Origin: Rhodococcus opacus
GTDB lineage: Bacteria > Actinomycetota > Actinomycetes > Mycobacteriales > Mycobacteriaceae
NCBI RefSeq assembly: GCF_012396235.1
Contig: NZ_JAAXPA010000026.1
Coordinates: 1-64,000 of the forward strand
Direction: 5' to 3'
DNA length: 64,000 nt
Under the pieces are notes generated by a model. That model saw only the letters and a program-made list of their open reading frames with translations, was not told the DNA's origin and searched no databases. A program made the position numbers and the translations under genes. Below are positions 26,270 through 33,793 of this stretch, piece after piece (within the stretch, counting starts at the first letter, position 1; every line of letters begins with the position of its first letter).

Positions 26270-27447
26270 AAGATGTTTCGGTAATAGGGTGTGTCGTTGC
26301 GCGTGATTCGCACCGTGCTGCTTGATCATTGATGAATGGCAGGGAAGGAAACCGGGTCGGGCGAGAGCGCGGATGCCCGGAAAGTCAAGCAGCGCGGCGG
26401 TCGCCGTGATCTCGACGCGTTGCGTGACCGGCGGATGCGGGCGGCGGAGATGTTTGCCGCAGGACGACGACAGATCGATGTCGCGGTCGAGTTGGAGGTC
26501 TCCCAGCAGACCGCCTCACGCTGGCATCGACAGTGGACCGAAGGGGGCAACGAGGCGTTGGAAGGTGCCGGTCGCGCTGGACGCCGACCCCGGCTCGATG
26601 ACGCCCAGATCGAGGCGATCCGAGAGGAACTGCTCAAGGGACCCCAAGCGAATGGCTTCGCGACCGGGGTGTGGACCCTGGGCCGGGTCGCGATCGTGAT
26701 CGAGCGGCTCACCGGCGTGACCTACGGACCCACCCAGACGTGGACGATCCTGCGGACCCGGCTCGGGTGGAGCCGGCAGCGGCCCGCACGTCGGGCAGTC
26801 GAACGCGACGAGGACGCCATCGTCGCCTGGCGCGAGAACGAGTGGCCGCGGATAAAAAAATAGCGCGGCGCCGAGGGGCATGGATCTGCTTCCAGGACGA
26901 AAGCGGTGTGTCGCTGCTCCCGGTCGTCCGCGCAACCTGGGCGCCCAAAGGCCTCACACCCGTGCTGCATCACCGATTCTCCTGGAAGCGCATGTCCATG
27001 GCCGGAGTGCTGGCATATCGGCCCGATCGCAGCCGCAGCGCGTTCGTGTTCTCCATGACCGACGGCGCCTACAACACCGACAAGCTCATCGACTTCCTCA
27101 CCGAACTGCGCGCCCACTTCGCCGGGGAGAAGCTCATCCTGATCTGGGACGGGCTCATGGCCCACCGATCCAAGGCGATGACCGCGTGGCTGGCCACCCA
27201 ACGCGACTGGCTCCACGTCGAACGCCTCCCTGCGTATGCGCCTGAGCTCAACCCCATCGAACAAGTCTGGGGCAACATGAAATCCACCGAACTCGCCAAC
27301 CTCTGCCCCGACATCCTCGACGAGGTCCGCATCGCGACCGAGACCGGCCTGACCCGGATCGGCTCGAACTACGACCTGTGCCACAGCTTCCTCGACCACA
27401 CCGGGCTTCCCCTATGATCGGCACTCACTCAATTACCGAAACATCTT
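26270..27447 (+). mobile_element. IS630-family insertion sequence, complete
   Basis: The ends carry inverted repeats that share TAAAGATGTTTCGGTAAT (counting the flanking TA), and the 1178-bp element is bracketed by TA at 26268-26269 and 27448-27449, the expected IS630 target duplication. Removing the element with one TA restores the reading frame at the 3' end of the NgoMIV-like gene, which proves the boundaries. It encodes a two-frame transposase. Confidence 0.93.
26336..27417 (+). CDS. IS630 transposase, expressed by -1 frameshifting
   Basis: The first frame (26336-26863) encodes the helix-turn-helix half (FAAGRRQIDVAVELEVSQQT, then ASRWHRQWTEGGNEALEGAG). At 26853-26862 the codons ATA AAA AAA precede TAG; slipping back one base on the run of seven As enters the second frame (to 27417), which carries the DDE core: CFQDESGVSLLP, LILIWDGLMAHRS and YAPELNPIEQVWGNMKS. 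This heptamer is a standard slippery site, and programmed -1 frameshifting is known in this family. Both halves look intact, so the element may be active. Confidence 0.88.
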
Positions 27448-28456
27448 TAATGTCGCGGAGGCGTTTGCCATCAACCAGGATGCTCAACATGCTGATCGCC
27501 TCGTCGTTGCCCGTGTGCTCCACAGCGTCGATCAGTTCCGGTTACGCGAAGTGGTAGACGGTATCGACGTCGCCGTTCCCAGGGCAAGCGAAGCGAGCCG
27601 GGACGGGGTCGGCTCGCCAGTCACGACCGCAATGTGGGGTGTTCGGCCTTTGCGGTTGCGGATGAGTTCAGCGCCTCCGAACGGGCATTCTGGGCACGGT
27701 CGCTGCGTAGAGTCCACTTGCACGAGACGATGGCGTGAACTATCGCCCGGTCTTGATTCGCCCGCCGGACGGCGGCATACGAAGCTGAACCGGCATCGAC
27801 GATTGTTGCCCTGGCTGTTGATCACGTCGTCTGGTTCTGGGTGCCGTAGTACCAGGACATCCGGCTGATCTCGTAGGAGTTCCCCAGGACCGAAGCCCGA
27901 GTGGGGTTCGCCTCGATGGCATGAGCTAGGTCATCGAGGTGGGTGTATGGCTCGTACTTGGCGATCTGGTACCCCGCTCGCGACCCACCCACGTTCTCGA
28001 TTCGCCAGCTCCCCGGCCGGAGTGATTGGAGAGCGGGAAAGGTCTCGTGGAGAAAGGTTTCGACGGCCATTTCGAACTGCTTACCGGCGCGCTGACCGTC
28101 GAGCTTCTTGGGTACCGTCAGTGCCTTGAGGTCGCGTGCGATTCGGAGCGCGATGGCCTTGCTGGTGCGCTGGCTCCCGTCCGCGTTCGAAGCCACCTCA
28201 TCCCCGGATAGCGAGAGGGTGTGGTTTGCAACCAGATTGGCGAAGCGCATACGCCTCGGACGGTGTGACGACGAACACGGGGACCTCGGACACCTACCGG
28301 CAATACGAGACCACCGCCCAGTTTTCGACCGCAACACAAACGAGGCGCGTTACTGTGAGGTGCGCCCGGACACTGAAATGTCCTTGACGCCGTATCGGCG
28401 GTCGGTCGGCCCGCCGGGCCCATGGGGAGTAGTTCGACGGAACGTGATCTCGGGGG

Positions 28457-29743
28457 TTAGCTGACCCGGGACCGGAACGCGGCGATGTACTCGTGGCGCT
28501 GGTGGTCGTCCTGGCCGGTGAAGCCCTTGAATTCGCCCAGCCGGTAGGAAACACCCGACTTGGTTTGCTTGATGTCGACAGTGAAGTCGCGGGACAGGTT
28601 CGCGATCCGCCGTTCGAGATCGTGCTCTTCCACCAGTCCGTCGGACAGTTTGAGAAGCTTTGTTGCGGTGACGAATCCGTCCGTCGTGTTGAGGACGCGG
28701 TAGACGGCGTCGTGCACGGTCTCGGGGGCGAGCTCGGGGATTTCGCGGCGGGCGGCGGTCTTGTCGAAGGCGGCGACGATCGACTGGCCGATGGCCTGCG
28801 CCACCGGCGGGGGGAACGCGTTACCGATCTGCCGGTACTTTGCGGTCTTGCCTCCGGAGAATTCCCATTCGCCGTCCTTCCAGCCCTGCAGCCGGGCGAC
28901 CATGGGCAGGGTCAGCTTCGGCGGCACGTCCGCCGGGTGCGGGGAATCGGCCGCCGGGGGGTCGTTGGCGATGCCCATGCCGCTGGTGCCGAGTTCGAGC
29001 CAGGCCCGCTTGGCACGTGTGGGACCGAGGTCGGCGCCGCCGTGTTTTTTGCTGCCGCCGACCAGGGTGGGTGCGATGTCGTTGGCCAGCGCGGCCCAGT
29101 CGTCGACGTGACGCCACCCGTCCACGCCCATCAGGTCCTTCAGGGTTGACCCGACGGTGTCCTGGGTGGGGGTTTTCTCGGGCCAGTGGAAGTAGGCGGC
29201 GTCTTCCTGTCGCAGTGCGACGAGGACGAATCTCGGGCGCAGCTGCGGGACTCCGTAGTCCGACGCCTGCAGTAGCCGCCAGTCGGCGACGTACCCGAAT
29301 TCGGTCAGCCGGTCGAGGATCCGCTGCCGGTAGGCGGCGAACCGCGGGGCGGAGAGCCCGCGGACGTTTTCGAGCATCAGGGCCCGGGGCTGGATCTGCC
29401 CGGCGGTCTCCACCGCCCAGGCGAACAGGTCCCGCTCGTCGGAGGCGCCGAGCTGTTTGCCGGCGATCGAGAACGGCGGGCACGGGACACCACCGGCGAG
29501 GAGGTCGACGCCCTCGTGTTCGCTGGGTTTCCATACCGTGGGGTCGGCGACGTCGCCCTCTTCGACGTCCCAGTCCGGCCGGTTCAGCTTCAGGGTCGCG
29601 CAGGCGTTGGTGTCCAGCTCGACCGCCAGTTTGTGCGAAAAGCCCGCCTTTTCCAGGCCCAGGGCCTGGCCCCCGGCACCGGCGCAGATCTCGACGACCT
29701 GGTAGTCGGACCTCGGCTTGGCGCTCTTTTTCTTCGCTGGCAT
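28457..29743 (-). CDS. C5 cytosine DNA methyltransferase, probably GCCGGC-specific
   Basis: A 428-residue enzyme from ATG 29743 (AGGAAG lies nine bases upstream; ATG 29752 is an alternative). Motif I (VVEICAGAGGQALGLEKAGF), motif IV (DLLAGGVPCPPFSIAG with the catalytic Pro-Cys), motif VI (LMLENVRG), motif VIII (QLRPRFVLVA) and motifs IX/X (YRQIGNAFPPPVAQAIG) are present in order. The variable region before motif IX should set specificity. The C-terminal 90 residues are an extra domain. GCCGGC specificity is inferred from two neighbouring endonuclease genes, NaeI-like and NgoMIV-like, whose known relatives both recognise that site. Confidence 0.88.
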   Translation of the reverse strand: MPAKKKSAKPRSDYQVVEICAGAGGQALGLEKAGFSHKLAVELDTNACATLKLNRPDWDVEEGDVADPTVWKPSEHEGVDLLAGGVPCPPFSIAGKQLGASDERDLFAWAVETAGQIQPRALMLENVRGLSAPRFAAYRQRILDRLTEFGYVADWRLLQASDYGVPQLRPRFVLVALRQEDAAYFHWPEKTPTQDTVGSTLKDLMGVDGWRHVDDWAALANDIAPTLVGGSKKHGGADLGPTRAKRAWLELGTSGMGIANDPPAADSPHPADVPPKLTLPMVARLQGWKDGEWEFSGGKTAKYRQIGNAFPPPVAQAIGQSIVAAFDKTAARREIPELAPETVHDAVYRVLNTTDGFVTATKLLKLSDGLVEEHDLERRIANLSRDFTVDIKQTKSGVSYRLGEFKGFTGQDDHQRHEYIAAFRSRVS

Positions 29744-29840
29744 GGGCCCCATCTTCCTATACGCCGAACTTCTCGATGGTACCTCCCGTCTTCGAACATG
29801 CGTTTGATGCGTGGTTTGCCGGCGCGTCTCAACACATTGG

Positions 29841-29893
29841 TTTGCCGAACAGCGCCGGAGATTTGCCGAACGTTGCCGGACATTTACCGGCGC
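29841..29893. repeat. 21-bp tandem repeats in the divergent promoter of the restriction island
   Basis: Two 21-base units beginning TTTGCCGAAC (29841-29861 and 29862-29882) are followed by a half unit TTTACCGGCGC. A GCCGGC hexamer lies 18 bases before the first unit at 29818-29823. Two-turn spacing suits a regulator bound on one face of the helix between the methyltransferase and HNH genes. Confidence 0.55.
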
Positions 29894-29980
29894 TTTTTTG
29901 GCGCTGGCCAGGTACTTGTTGTTCATGGGCCGGACCGGGCCAGGCCCCCTCACTCACCCACCTCGCGGAAGGACACCGCT

Positions 29981-30688
29981 GTGACGAACGGAGAAGTTCG
30001 CCGCACCTCGCGGGTGCTGGTTGCCGAGTTCATCGCCGGGGTCGGTGAGGGAAACAAGTTCACCAAGCTCCAACTGAACGAGGCGGTCCCCTTCTACGCC
30101 CAGACCGACCGCCGGATGCGGGACCTGCGCGAATGCGGATGGGTCATCGACAACTACAAGGTCAACCCGTCGCTGGCACCGGACGAATACCTCGTCCGGG
30201 AGATCGGGGTCCGGATCGACCTCGGCGAACGCCCGCCCAAGCCCGCACGCAAGACCGTCAGCGGAGCCAAACGCCGCCGGATCCTCGAACGCGACGGCCA
30301 CGTCTGCACCATCTGCGGCGTGCCCGCCGGTGAACCGTTCCCCGACGCCCCCAGCCGGCGGGCGGTGCTCACCATCGGGCACCTCATTCCCGTTGCCCGC
30401 GGCGGCACCGACGACGAGAACAACCTCCGCGCGGAATGCCAGCGCTGCGGTGACGAGTCCCGGGACAACACCCTCGACCCGCCCACCACCGACTTCGTCC
30501 TGACCCGGGCGAGGAACATCCGCAGCCGCAAGGAGAAGAAGCGGCTGTTCGCCTGGATGGTCGCCCGCCGCAAGGACCCTGACGACACCGAGCTGGTCTT
30601 CCTGGACTGGTGCCGGCTTCCCCACGCCGAACAACTGCGGGTGATGCAGGAATTCGGCAAGCAGGTCCTCGCCGACGACGACGGCTAA
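29981..30688 (+). CDS. HNH endonuclease of the restriction island
   Basis: GTG 29981 follows GGAAGGA. The 235-residue product has an N-terminal region (TSRVLVAEFIAGVGEGNKFT, then TDRRMRDLRECGWVIDNYKV) of the kind that resembles a winged helix, and a C-terminal HNH nuclease: RDGHVCTICGVPAGEPF, GHLIPVARGGTDDENNLRAE and CQRCGDES, giving the H-N-H residues with two zinc CxxC pairs. Similar HNH genes sit next to C5 methyltransferases in actinobacterial restriction islands. It may be a nuclease of the same system or a nicking repair partner; its exact job is not known. Confidence 0.75.
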   Translation: MTNGEVRRTSRVLVAEFIAGVGEGNKFTKLQLNEAVPFYAQTDRRMRDLRECGWVIDNYKVNPSLAPDEYLVREIGVRIDLGERPPKPARKTVSGAKRRRILERDGHVCTICGVPAGEPFPDAPSRRAVLTIGHLIPVARGGTDDENNLRAECQRCGDESRDNTLDPPTTDFVLTRARNIRSRKEKKRLFAWMVARRKDPDDTELVFLDWCRLPHAEQLRVMQEFGKQVLADDDG

Positions 30689-30798
30689 CCGCTACCCCTC
30701 TCTTCACCACCTGACAACCGCGAGGTGCAACACGCACCCCGCGCGATCACCCCTGCGCCAAACCGGCGCGAATCAGTTTCCGGAAAGGAACCCAACCT

Positions 30799-31725
30799 GT
30801 GAGCACAATGGACGCCTTCGCCGCCCCAGACCCCGAAATGGACGCTGTCGCAGACGAACTCCTGCGCACCGATCCGGACGGAGCCCGCTGGGCCGCCGTG
30901 GTCCGGCACACCTACGACATGATCTACAACGGCGCCGAGACCGGGCGCTACCGCTGGGACCAGCTGATGAAAACCGAGAAGACCCACTTCGGGACCCTGT
31001 TCGAGATCAATGCCCAACGCGAATTCGAGTTCGAGGGCGGTGACCAGACGGACTACCGGATCGCCGGTCACCAGGTCGATGCCAAGTGGAGCCAGAAGGA
31101 AGGCTCCTGGATGCTTCCCCCCGAGGTGTTCGACCGCCTCGCTCTGGTCGCCACCGGCAACGACGAACGCGCGATCTGGTCCCTCGGCCTGGTCCGCGTC
31201 CGGCAGGAGTACCGCTCCGAGGGGGCGAACCGGGACAAGAAGACCACCCTCAACGCCCTCGGCAGATCCTCGGTGCGCTGGCTGTGGAAGGACGCCGCGA
31301 TGCCCGCGAATATTCTCCTGCAGCTCCCCCGCCCCACCGTGGACGACCTCTTCACCCGCAAGCACGGGACCCAGCGGACCAACCAGCTCTTCCGCCTTGC
31401 CGAAGGGCAGCTGGTGCACCGCAGCGCCGTTCGGACCGTCGCGATGCAACTCGACGACCAGAAACGCGTCCGGGCCAACGGCGGCGCCCGTTCCGCCCTC
31501 GCGCCCGAGGGGTACATCATTCTCAGCGGCACCTGGGACCAGCAGAAGCAGATCGCCGCTGGTCTCGGTGTCCCTGTCCCGGGCCGGAAGGAATACATCT
31601 CGGTGCGGATCGTGCCCTCCGACCCAGGCACCGGCGCCGAGATCAAGGGCGGACACTGGCGGCGGGCCACGCCGGGTGAGAACGTGACCGAACCGGCGCC
31701 GCTGTTCGTCAAGGACGACGAATAG
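30799..31725 (+). CDS. NaeI-type restriction endonuclease
   Basis: A 308-residue protein from GTG 30799 (GGAAAGGA nine bases upstream). The segment THFGTLFEINAQREFEFEGG, then DQTDYRIAGHQVDAKWSQKE, holds the catalytic T-D-Y and D-x-K residues of NaeI. The C-terminal half (HRSAVRTVAMQLDDQKRVRA, then YIILSGTWDQQKQ) corresponds to the CAP/winged-helix effector domain. NaeI itself has about 317 residues, recognises GCCGGC and needs two sites for activity (type IIE). The gene lies between HNH and Vsr genes on the same strand and opposite the methyltransferase. All expected catalytic positions appear present. Confidence 0.88.
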   Translation: MSTMDAFAAPDPEMDAVADELLRTDPDGARWAAVVRHTYDMIYNGAETGRYRWDQLMKTEKTHFGTLFEINAQREFEFEGGDQTDYRIAGHQVDAKWSQKEGSWMLPPEVFDRLALVATGNDERAIWSLGLVRVRQEYRSEGANRDKKTTLNALGRSSVRWLWKDAAMPANILLQLPRPTVDDLFTRKHGTQRTNQLFRLAEGQLVHRSAVRTVAMQLDDQKRVRANGGARSALAPEGYIILSGTWDQQKQIAAGLGVPVPGRKEYISVRIVPSDPGTGAEIKGGHWRRATPGENVTEPAPLFVKDDE

Positions 31726-31866
31726 GAAGAGCCAGGGGCAGGCGGACCCGGCCAGCACCGGAACAGCACGCACGCGATTCCGGCGCTGCGGGTCTTGCCA
31801 CGGCGGTTCTCCCATGCCCCGCCGGGGCATTGGGAGACCGAACGGCACTCGCGCTAGCCTGCGGAC

Positions 31867-32325
31867 ATGGCATCCGAGACGCGACCGCCGAGGAGCGGAC
31901 GGAGTGCGCCGAGCTACGACGTCGTGGCGACATCGGCGGGCCGGTCACGCAACATGCAGGCCATCCGGCGCGCCGACACCAAGCCGGAGATTCGTTTGCG
32001 ATCGGCCCTGCACGCGCTCGGGTTCCGATACCGCAAGGACTTCCCGATCCGCATCGACGGCAGGCTGATCCGTCCGGACATCGTGTTCACACGCCGGAAG
32101 GTCGTCGTGTTCGTCGACGGGTGCTTCTGGCATTCGTGCCCCGAACACGGACGCAATCCCACGGTCAATGAGCGCTACTGGTCCCCCAAGCTGCGACGCA
32201 ACGCCGAGCGAGACAGGGAACAGACCCGGCTCCTGGAGTCGGCAGGCTGGCGCGTTCTGCGAATCTGGGAACACGTGCCCCTCGACGACGCGCTCGCCAC
32301 GGTCACGGCTTCACTCACTGCCTGA
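31867..32325 (+). CDS. vsr: Very short patch repair endonuclease Vsr
   Basis: The protein has 152 residues. The order SRNMQAIRRADTKPEIRLRS, then FPIRIDGRLIRPDIVFTRRK (catalytic Asp), VVVFVDGCFWHSCPEHG (zinc and catalytic His) and WRVLRIWEHVP is diagnostic for Vsr. Vsr nicks next to the T of T:G mismatches that arise by deamination of 5-methylcytosine. Its presence supports C5 methylation by the neighbouring enzyme. Confidence 0.92.
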   Translation: MASETRPPRSGRSAPSYDVVATSAGRSRNMQAIRRADTKPEIRLRSALHALGFRYRKDFPIRIDGRLIRPDIVFTRRKVVVFVDGCFWHSCPEHGRNPTVNERYWSPKLRRNAERDREQTRLLESAGWRVLRIWEHVPLDDALATVTASLTA

Positions 32326-32410
32326 TCTGGTAACTGAGTGCCTACTCACCGCCAGACGCGAGCAGCTCAGCAGCCCTCGTCGCTGCCATCCCGACCGTGC
32401 ATACGTCACG

Positions 32411-32451
32411 TGGGGTGTATAGACACCATGCTATGGTGTCTATACACCCCA
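32411..32451. promoter_or_regulatory. Perfect palindrome, operator of the ribbon-helix-helix module
   Basis: Nineteen-base perfect arms (from TGGGGTGTATAGACACCAT) surround a 3-base centre. The first gene starts 15 bases after it. No U-tract follows, and the arms contain TATA-like boxes, so an operator over the promoter is more likely than a terminator. Ribbon-helix-helix dimers bind such repeats. Confidence 0.7.
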
Positions 32452-32466
32452 CGGAAGGACCACGAA

Positions 32467-32646
32467 ATGCGCACACTCAACGACTGGATCCCCGCCCTCG
32501 CCGCCAAATACGGCACCCCCGACGTCGTCATGCACATGACCGCACAGCGCCAGGCCGGAAACCTCGGAATCACCTGGGCAAAAGACATGCCCACGAGTGA
32601 CGTTCAGGCCGTCATCGACGCCGTCGATGCCCTCTACACCAAATGA
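32467..32646 (+). CDS. Small 59-residue protein of the ribbon-helix-helix module
   Basis: ATG 32467 follows GGAAGG at a good distance. The product (MRTLNDWIPALAAKYGTPDV, then DMPTSDVQAVIDAVDALYTK) is short and helical, with no recognised family. An upstream in-frame ATG lies inside the palindrome and is unlikely. Its stop overlaps the start of the ribbon-helix-helix gene by ATGA. Confidence 0.6.
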   Translation: MRTLNDWIPALAAKYGTPDVVMHMTAQRQAGNLGITWAKDMPTSDVQAVIDAVDALYTK

Positions 32647-32786
32647 GCAAAGGCACACCACAAAAGGCGATCCGTGTCGACCCGGAGCTATGGGAGACAG
32701 CGAAGCAGATCGCCTATCGACGCGACGAAACAATCTCCGATGTGATACGACGATCACTGCAGGAGTACATACGCGATCACAGCTAG
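32643..32786 (+). CDS. CopG-like ribbon-helix-helix regulator
   Basis: A 47-residue protein: MSKGTPQKAIRVDPELWETA, then KQIAYRRDETISDVIRRSLQ and EYIRDHS. A beta strand (KAIRVDPEL) followed by two helices with the ISDVIRRSLQEYI pattern is a textbook ribbon-helix-helix. It starts within the stop codon of the previous gene. The palindrome upstream is its probable binding site, giving autoregulation. Whether the partner is a toxin is unknown. Confidence 0.7.
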   Translation: MSKGTPQKAIRVDPELWETAKQIAYRRDETISDVIRRSLQEYIRDHS

Positions 32787-33125
32787 TGAGCGAGGGCACC
32801 ACGCGGCCTGCATACGCGCCTGCCGGACTATCACAAGGCATGGAAGACCTCGGCGTGGCCGAGAATTATCAAGCGAGAGAGAGTATTTAGCGGGAGATGA
32901 GGACGGCGGGAACCGAAGACTCCAATTGCGTGGGCTATCGGGTTCCACCCAACCAAACTGTCCTTCATCCGAATGATACTTGCCGTGTTTTCGTTCTCAG
33001 ATATCGCCAAGTTCATGACGTGGGCACGGGACGGCAACCGTGTGTCGATCCCGACAATTGCGCACTACCTGGAACAATCTTCAAGCCGCTCGCACTCTAG
33101 CGGGTCGCCGTACTGGAGGTCGAAA
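32787..33125. other. Spacer without a supported gene
   Basis: Open frames here are short and lack domains. It should contain the promoter for the lipoprotein gene that starts at 33126. Confidence 0.3.
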
Positions 33126-33782
33126 ATGAAAGCGTCAGCAATCTACGTGCTCGCGGCCGTCGCCTTCCTCACGGGATGCTCGACCGAAGGCACGGAGCCA
33201 GCCACAGCGTCGCCCGCCGCACCCTCGACCGAGTCAGCCGTCGGTGCACCTCCCCGGAACGCGCAGGGCCGGATAGAGAAGCAATTTGGCGAACCGGCCG
33301 GGCTGAACGACACCAGAACCGGACAACCCGCGTTCACCTTCACCGTGAGCAATCCTCGCACCAATCCTGAATGCACCGGCTTCTGGAATTTCGTCCCCGA
33401 CCACCAATACCTGTTCGTCGACATCGAAGTCACCACGACCGACAAATACGCCGACGCCGTCACGGGCGCCAACAACCGCAGCATTAAGGCGATGGCAGAC
33501 CGCAGCCTCAGCGCCGCAAACTGGCGGGCGGTGGGACCTGACGATGTGGTCCTCTCCAACCTGGTGTCCACCGCGGCCCTCAATTGCGACGAAATGAACG
33601 ACGACGTCCTCCGTGAGCCGTTTGCGCCCGCCTCCACCTACCGTGGCAGCTTCGCCTTCGACGTCCCCGCCGGAACGAAGAGCCTCTACATCGACATGCT
33701 CGGCAAAGACATCGGCTGGGAATGGACGATCCCAGCCGAACTGGCCCCCGGAAGCTCACCAGGGGCAGCGAACGGCTTCTGA
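33126..33782 (+). CDS. Secreted lipoprotein
   Basis: A 218-residue protein with a signal peptide (MKASAIYVLAAVAFLTGCST) ending in the lipobox LTGC, so it should be lipid-anchored outside the cell. A threonine/proline-rich linker precedes a beta-rich domain (FTFTVSNPRTNPECTGFWNF, then YLFVDIEVTTTDKYADAVTG) that resembles DUF4352-type immunoglobulin-like domains. ATG 33126 is preferred over longer frames because the signal peptide starts there. It lies between the ribbon-helix-helix module and the convergent conjugation genes. Confidence 0.7.
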   Translation: MKASAIYVLAAVAFLTGCSTEGTEPATASPAAPSTESAVGAPPRNAQGRIEKQFGEPAGLNDTRTGQPAFTFTVSNPRTNPECTGFWNFVPDHQYLFVDIEVTTTDKYADAVTGANNRSIKAMADRSLSAANWRAVGPDDVVLSNLVSTAALNCDEMNDDVLREPFAPASTYRGSFAFDVPAGTKSLYIDMLGKDIGWEWTIPAELAPGSSPGAANGF

Positions 33783-33793
33783 AGAACCAGCAT

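Larger units (their letters stand above)
26239..28250 (-). pseudogene. NgoMIV-like restriction endonuclease, frameshifted and split by IS630
   Basis: Starting MRFANLVANHTLSLSGDEVA, the frame continues SNADGSQRTSKAIALRIARD, LQSLRPGSWRIENVGGSRAG and YEPYTHLDDLAHAIEANPTR, then breaks near 27865. Other frames supply PDVLVLRHPEPDDVINSQG, then AIVSCKWTLRSDRAQNARSE with the S-C-K catalytic motif, then LIRNRKGRTPHIAVVTGEPT and VEHTGNDEAISMLSILVDGK. The last codons (DISDLPLDLAV and stop) lie beyond the IS630 insertion, at 26239-26267. The order and motifs follow my recollection of NgoMIV (about 286 residues, G/CCGGC cutter). At least four frame changes plus the insertion make it non-functional. It lies downstream of the methyltransferase on the same strand. 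Confidence 0.82.

Noticed and set aside
32411..32451. Rho-independent terminator for vsr
   Set aside because: No T-tract, about 85 bases past the stop, and it directly precedes two small overlapping genes, which fits an operator better.
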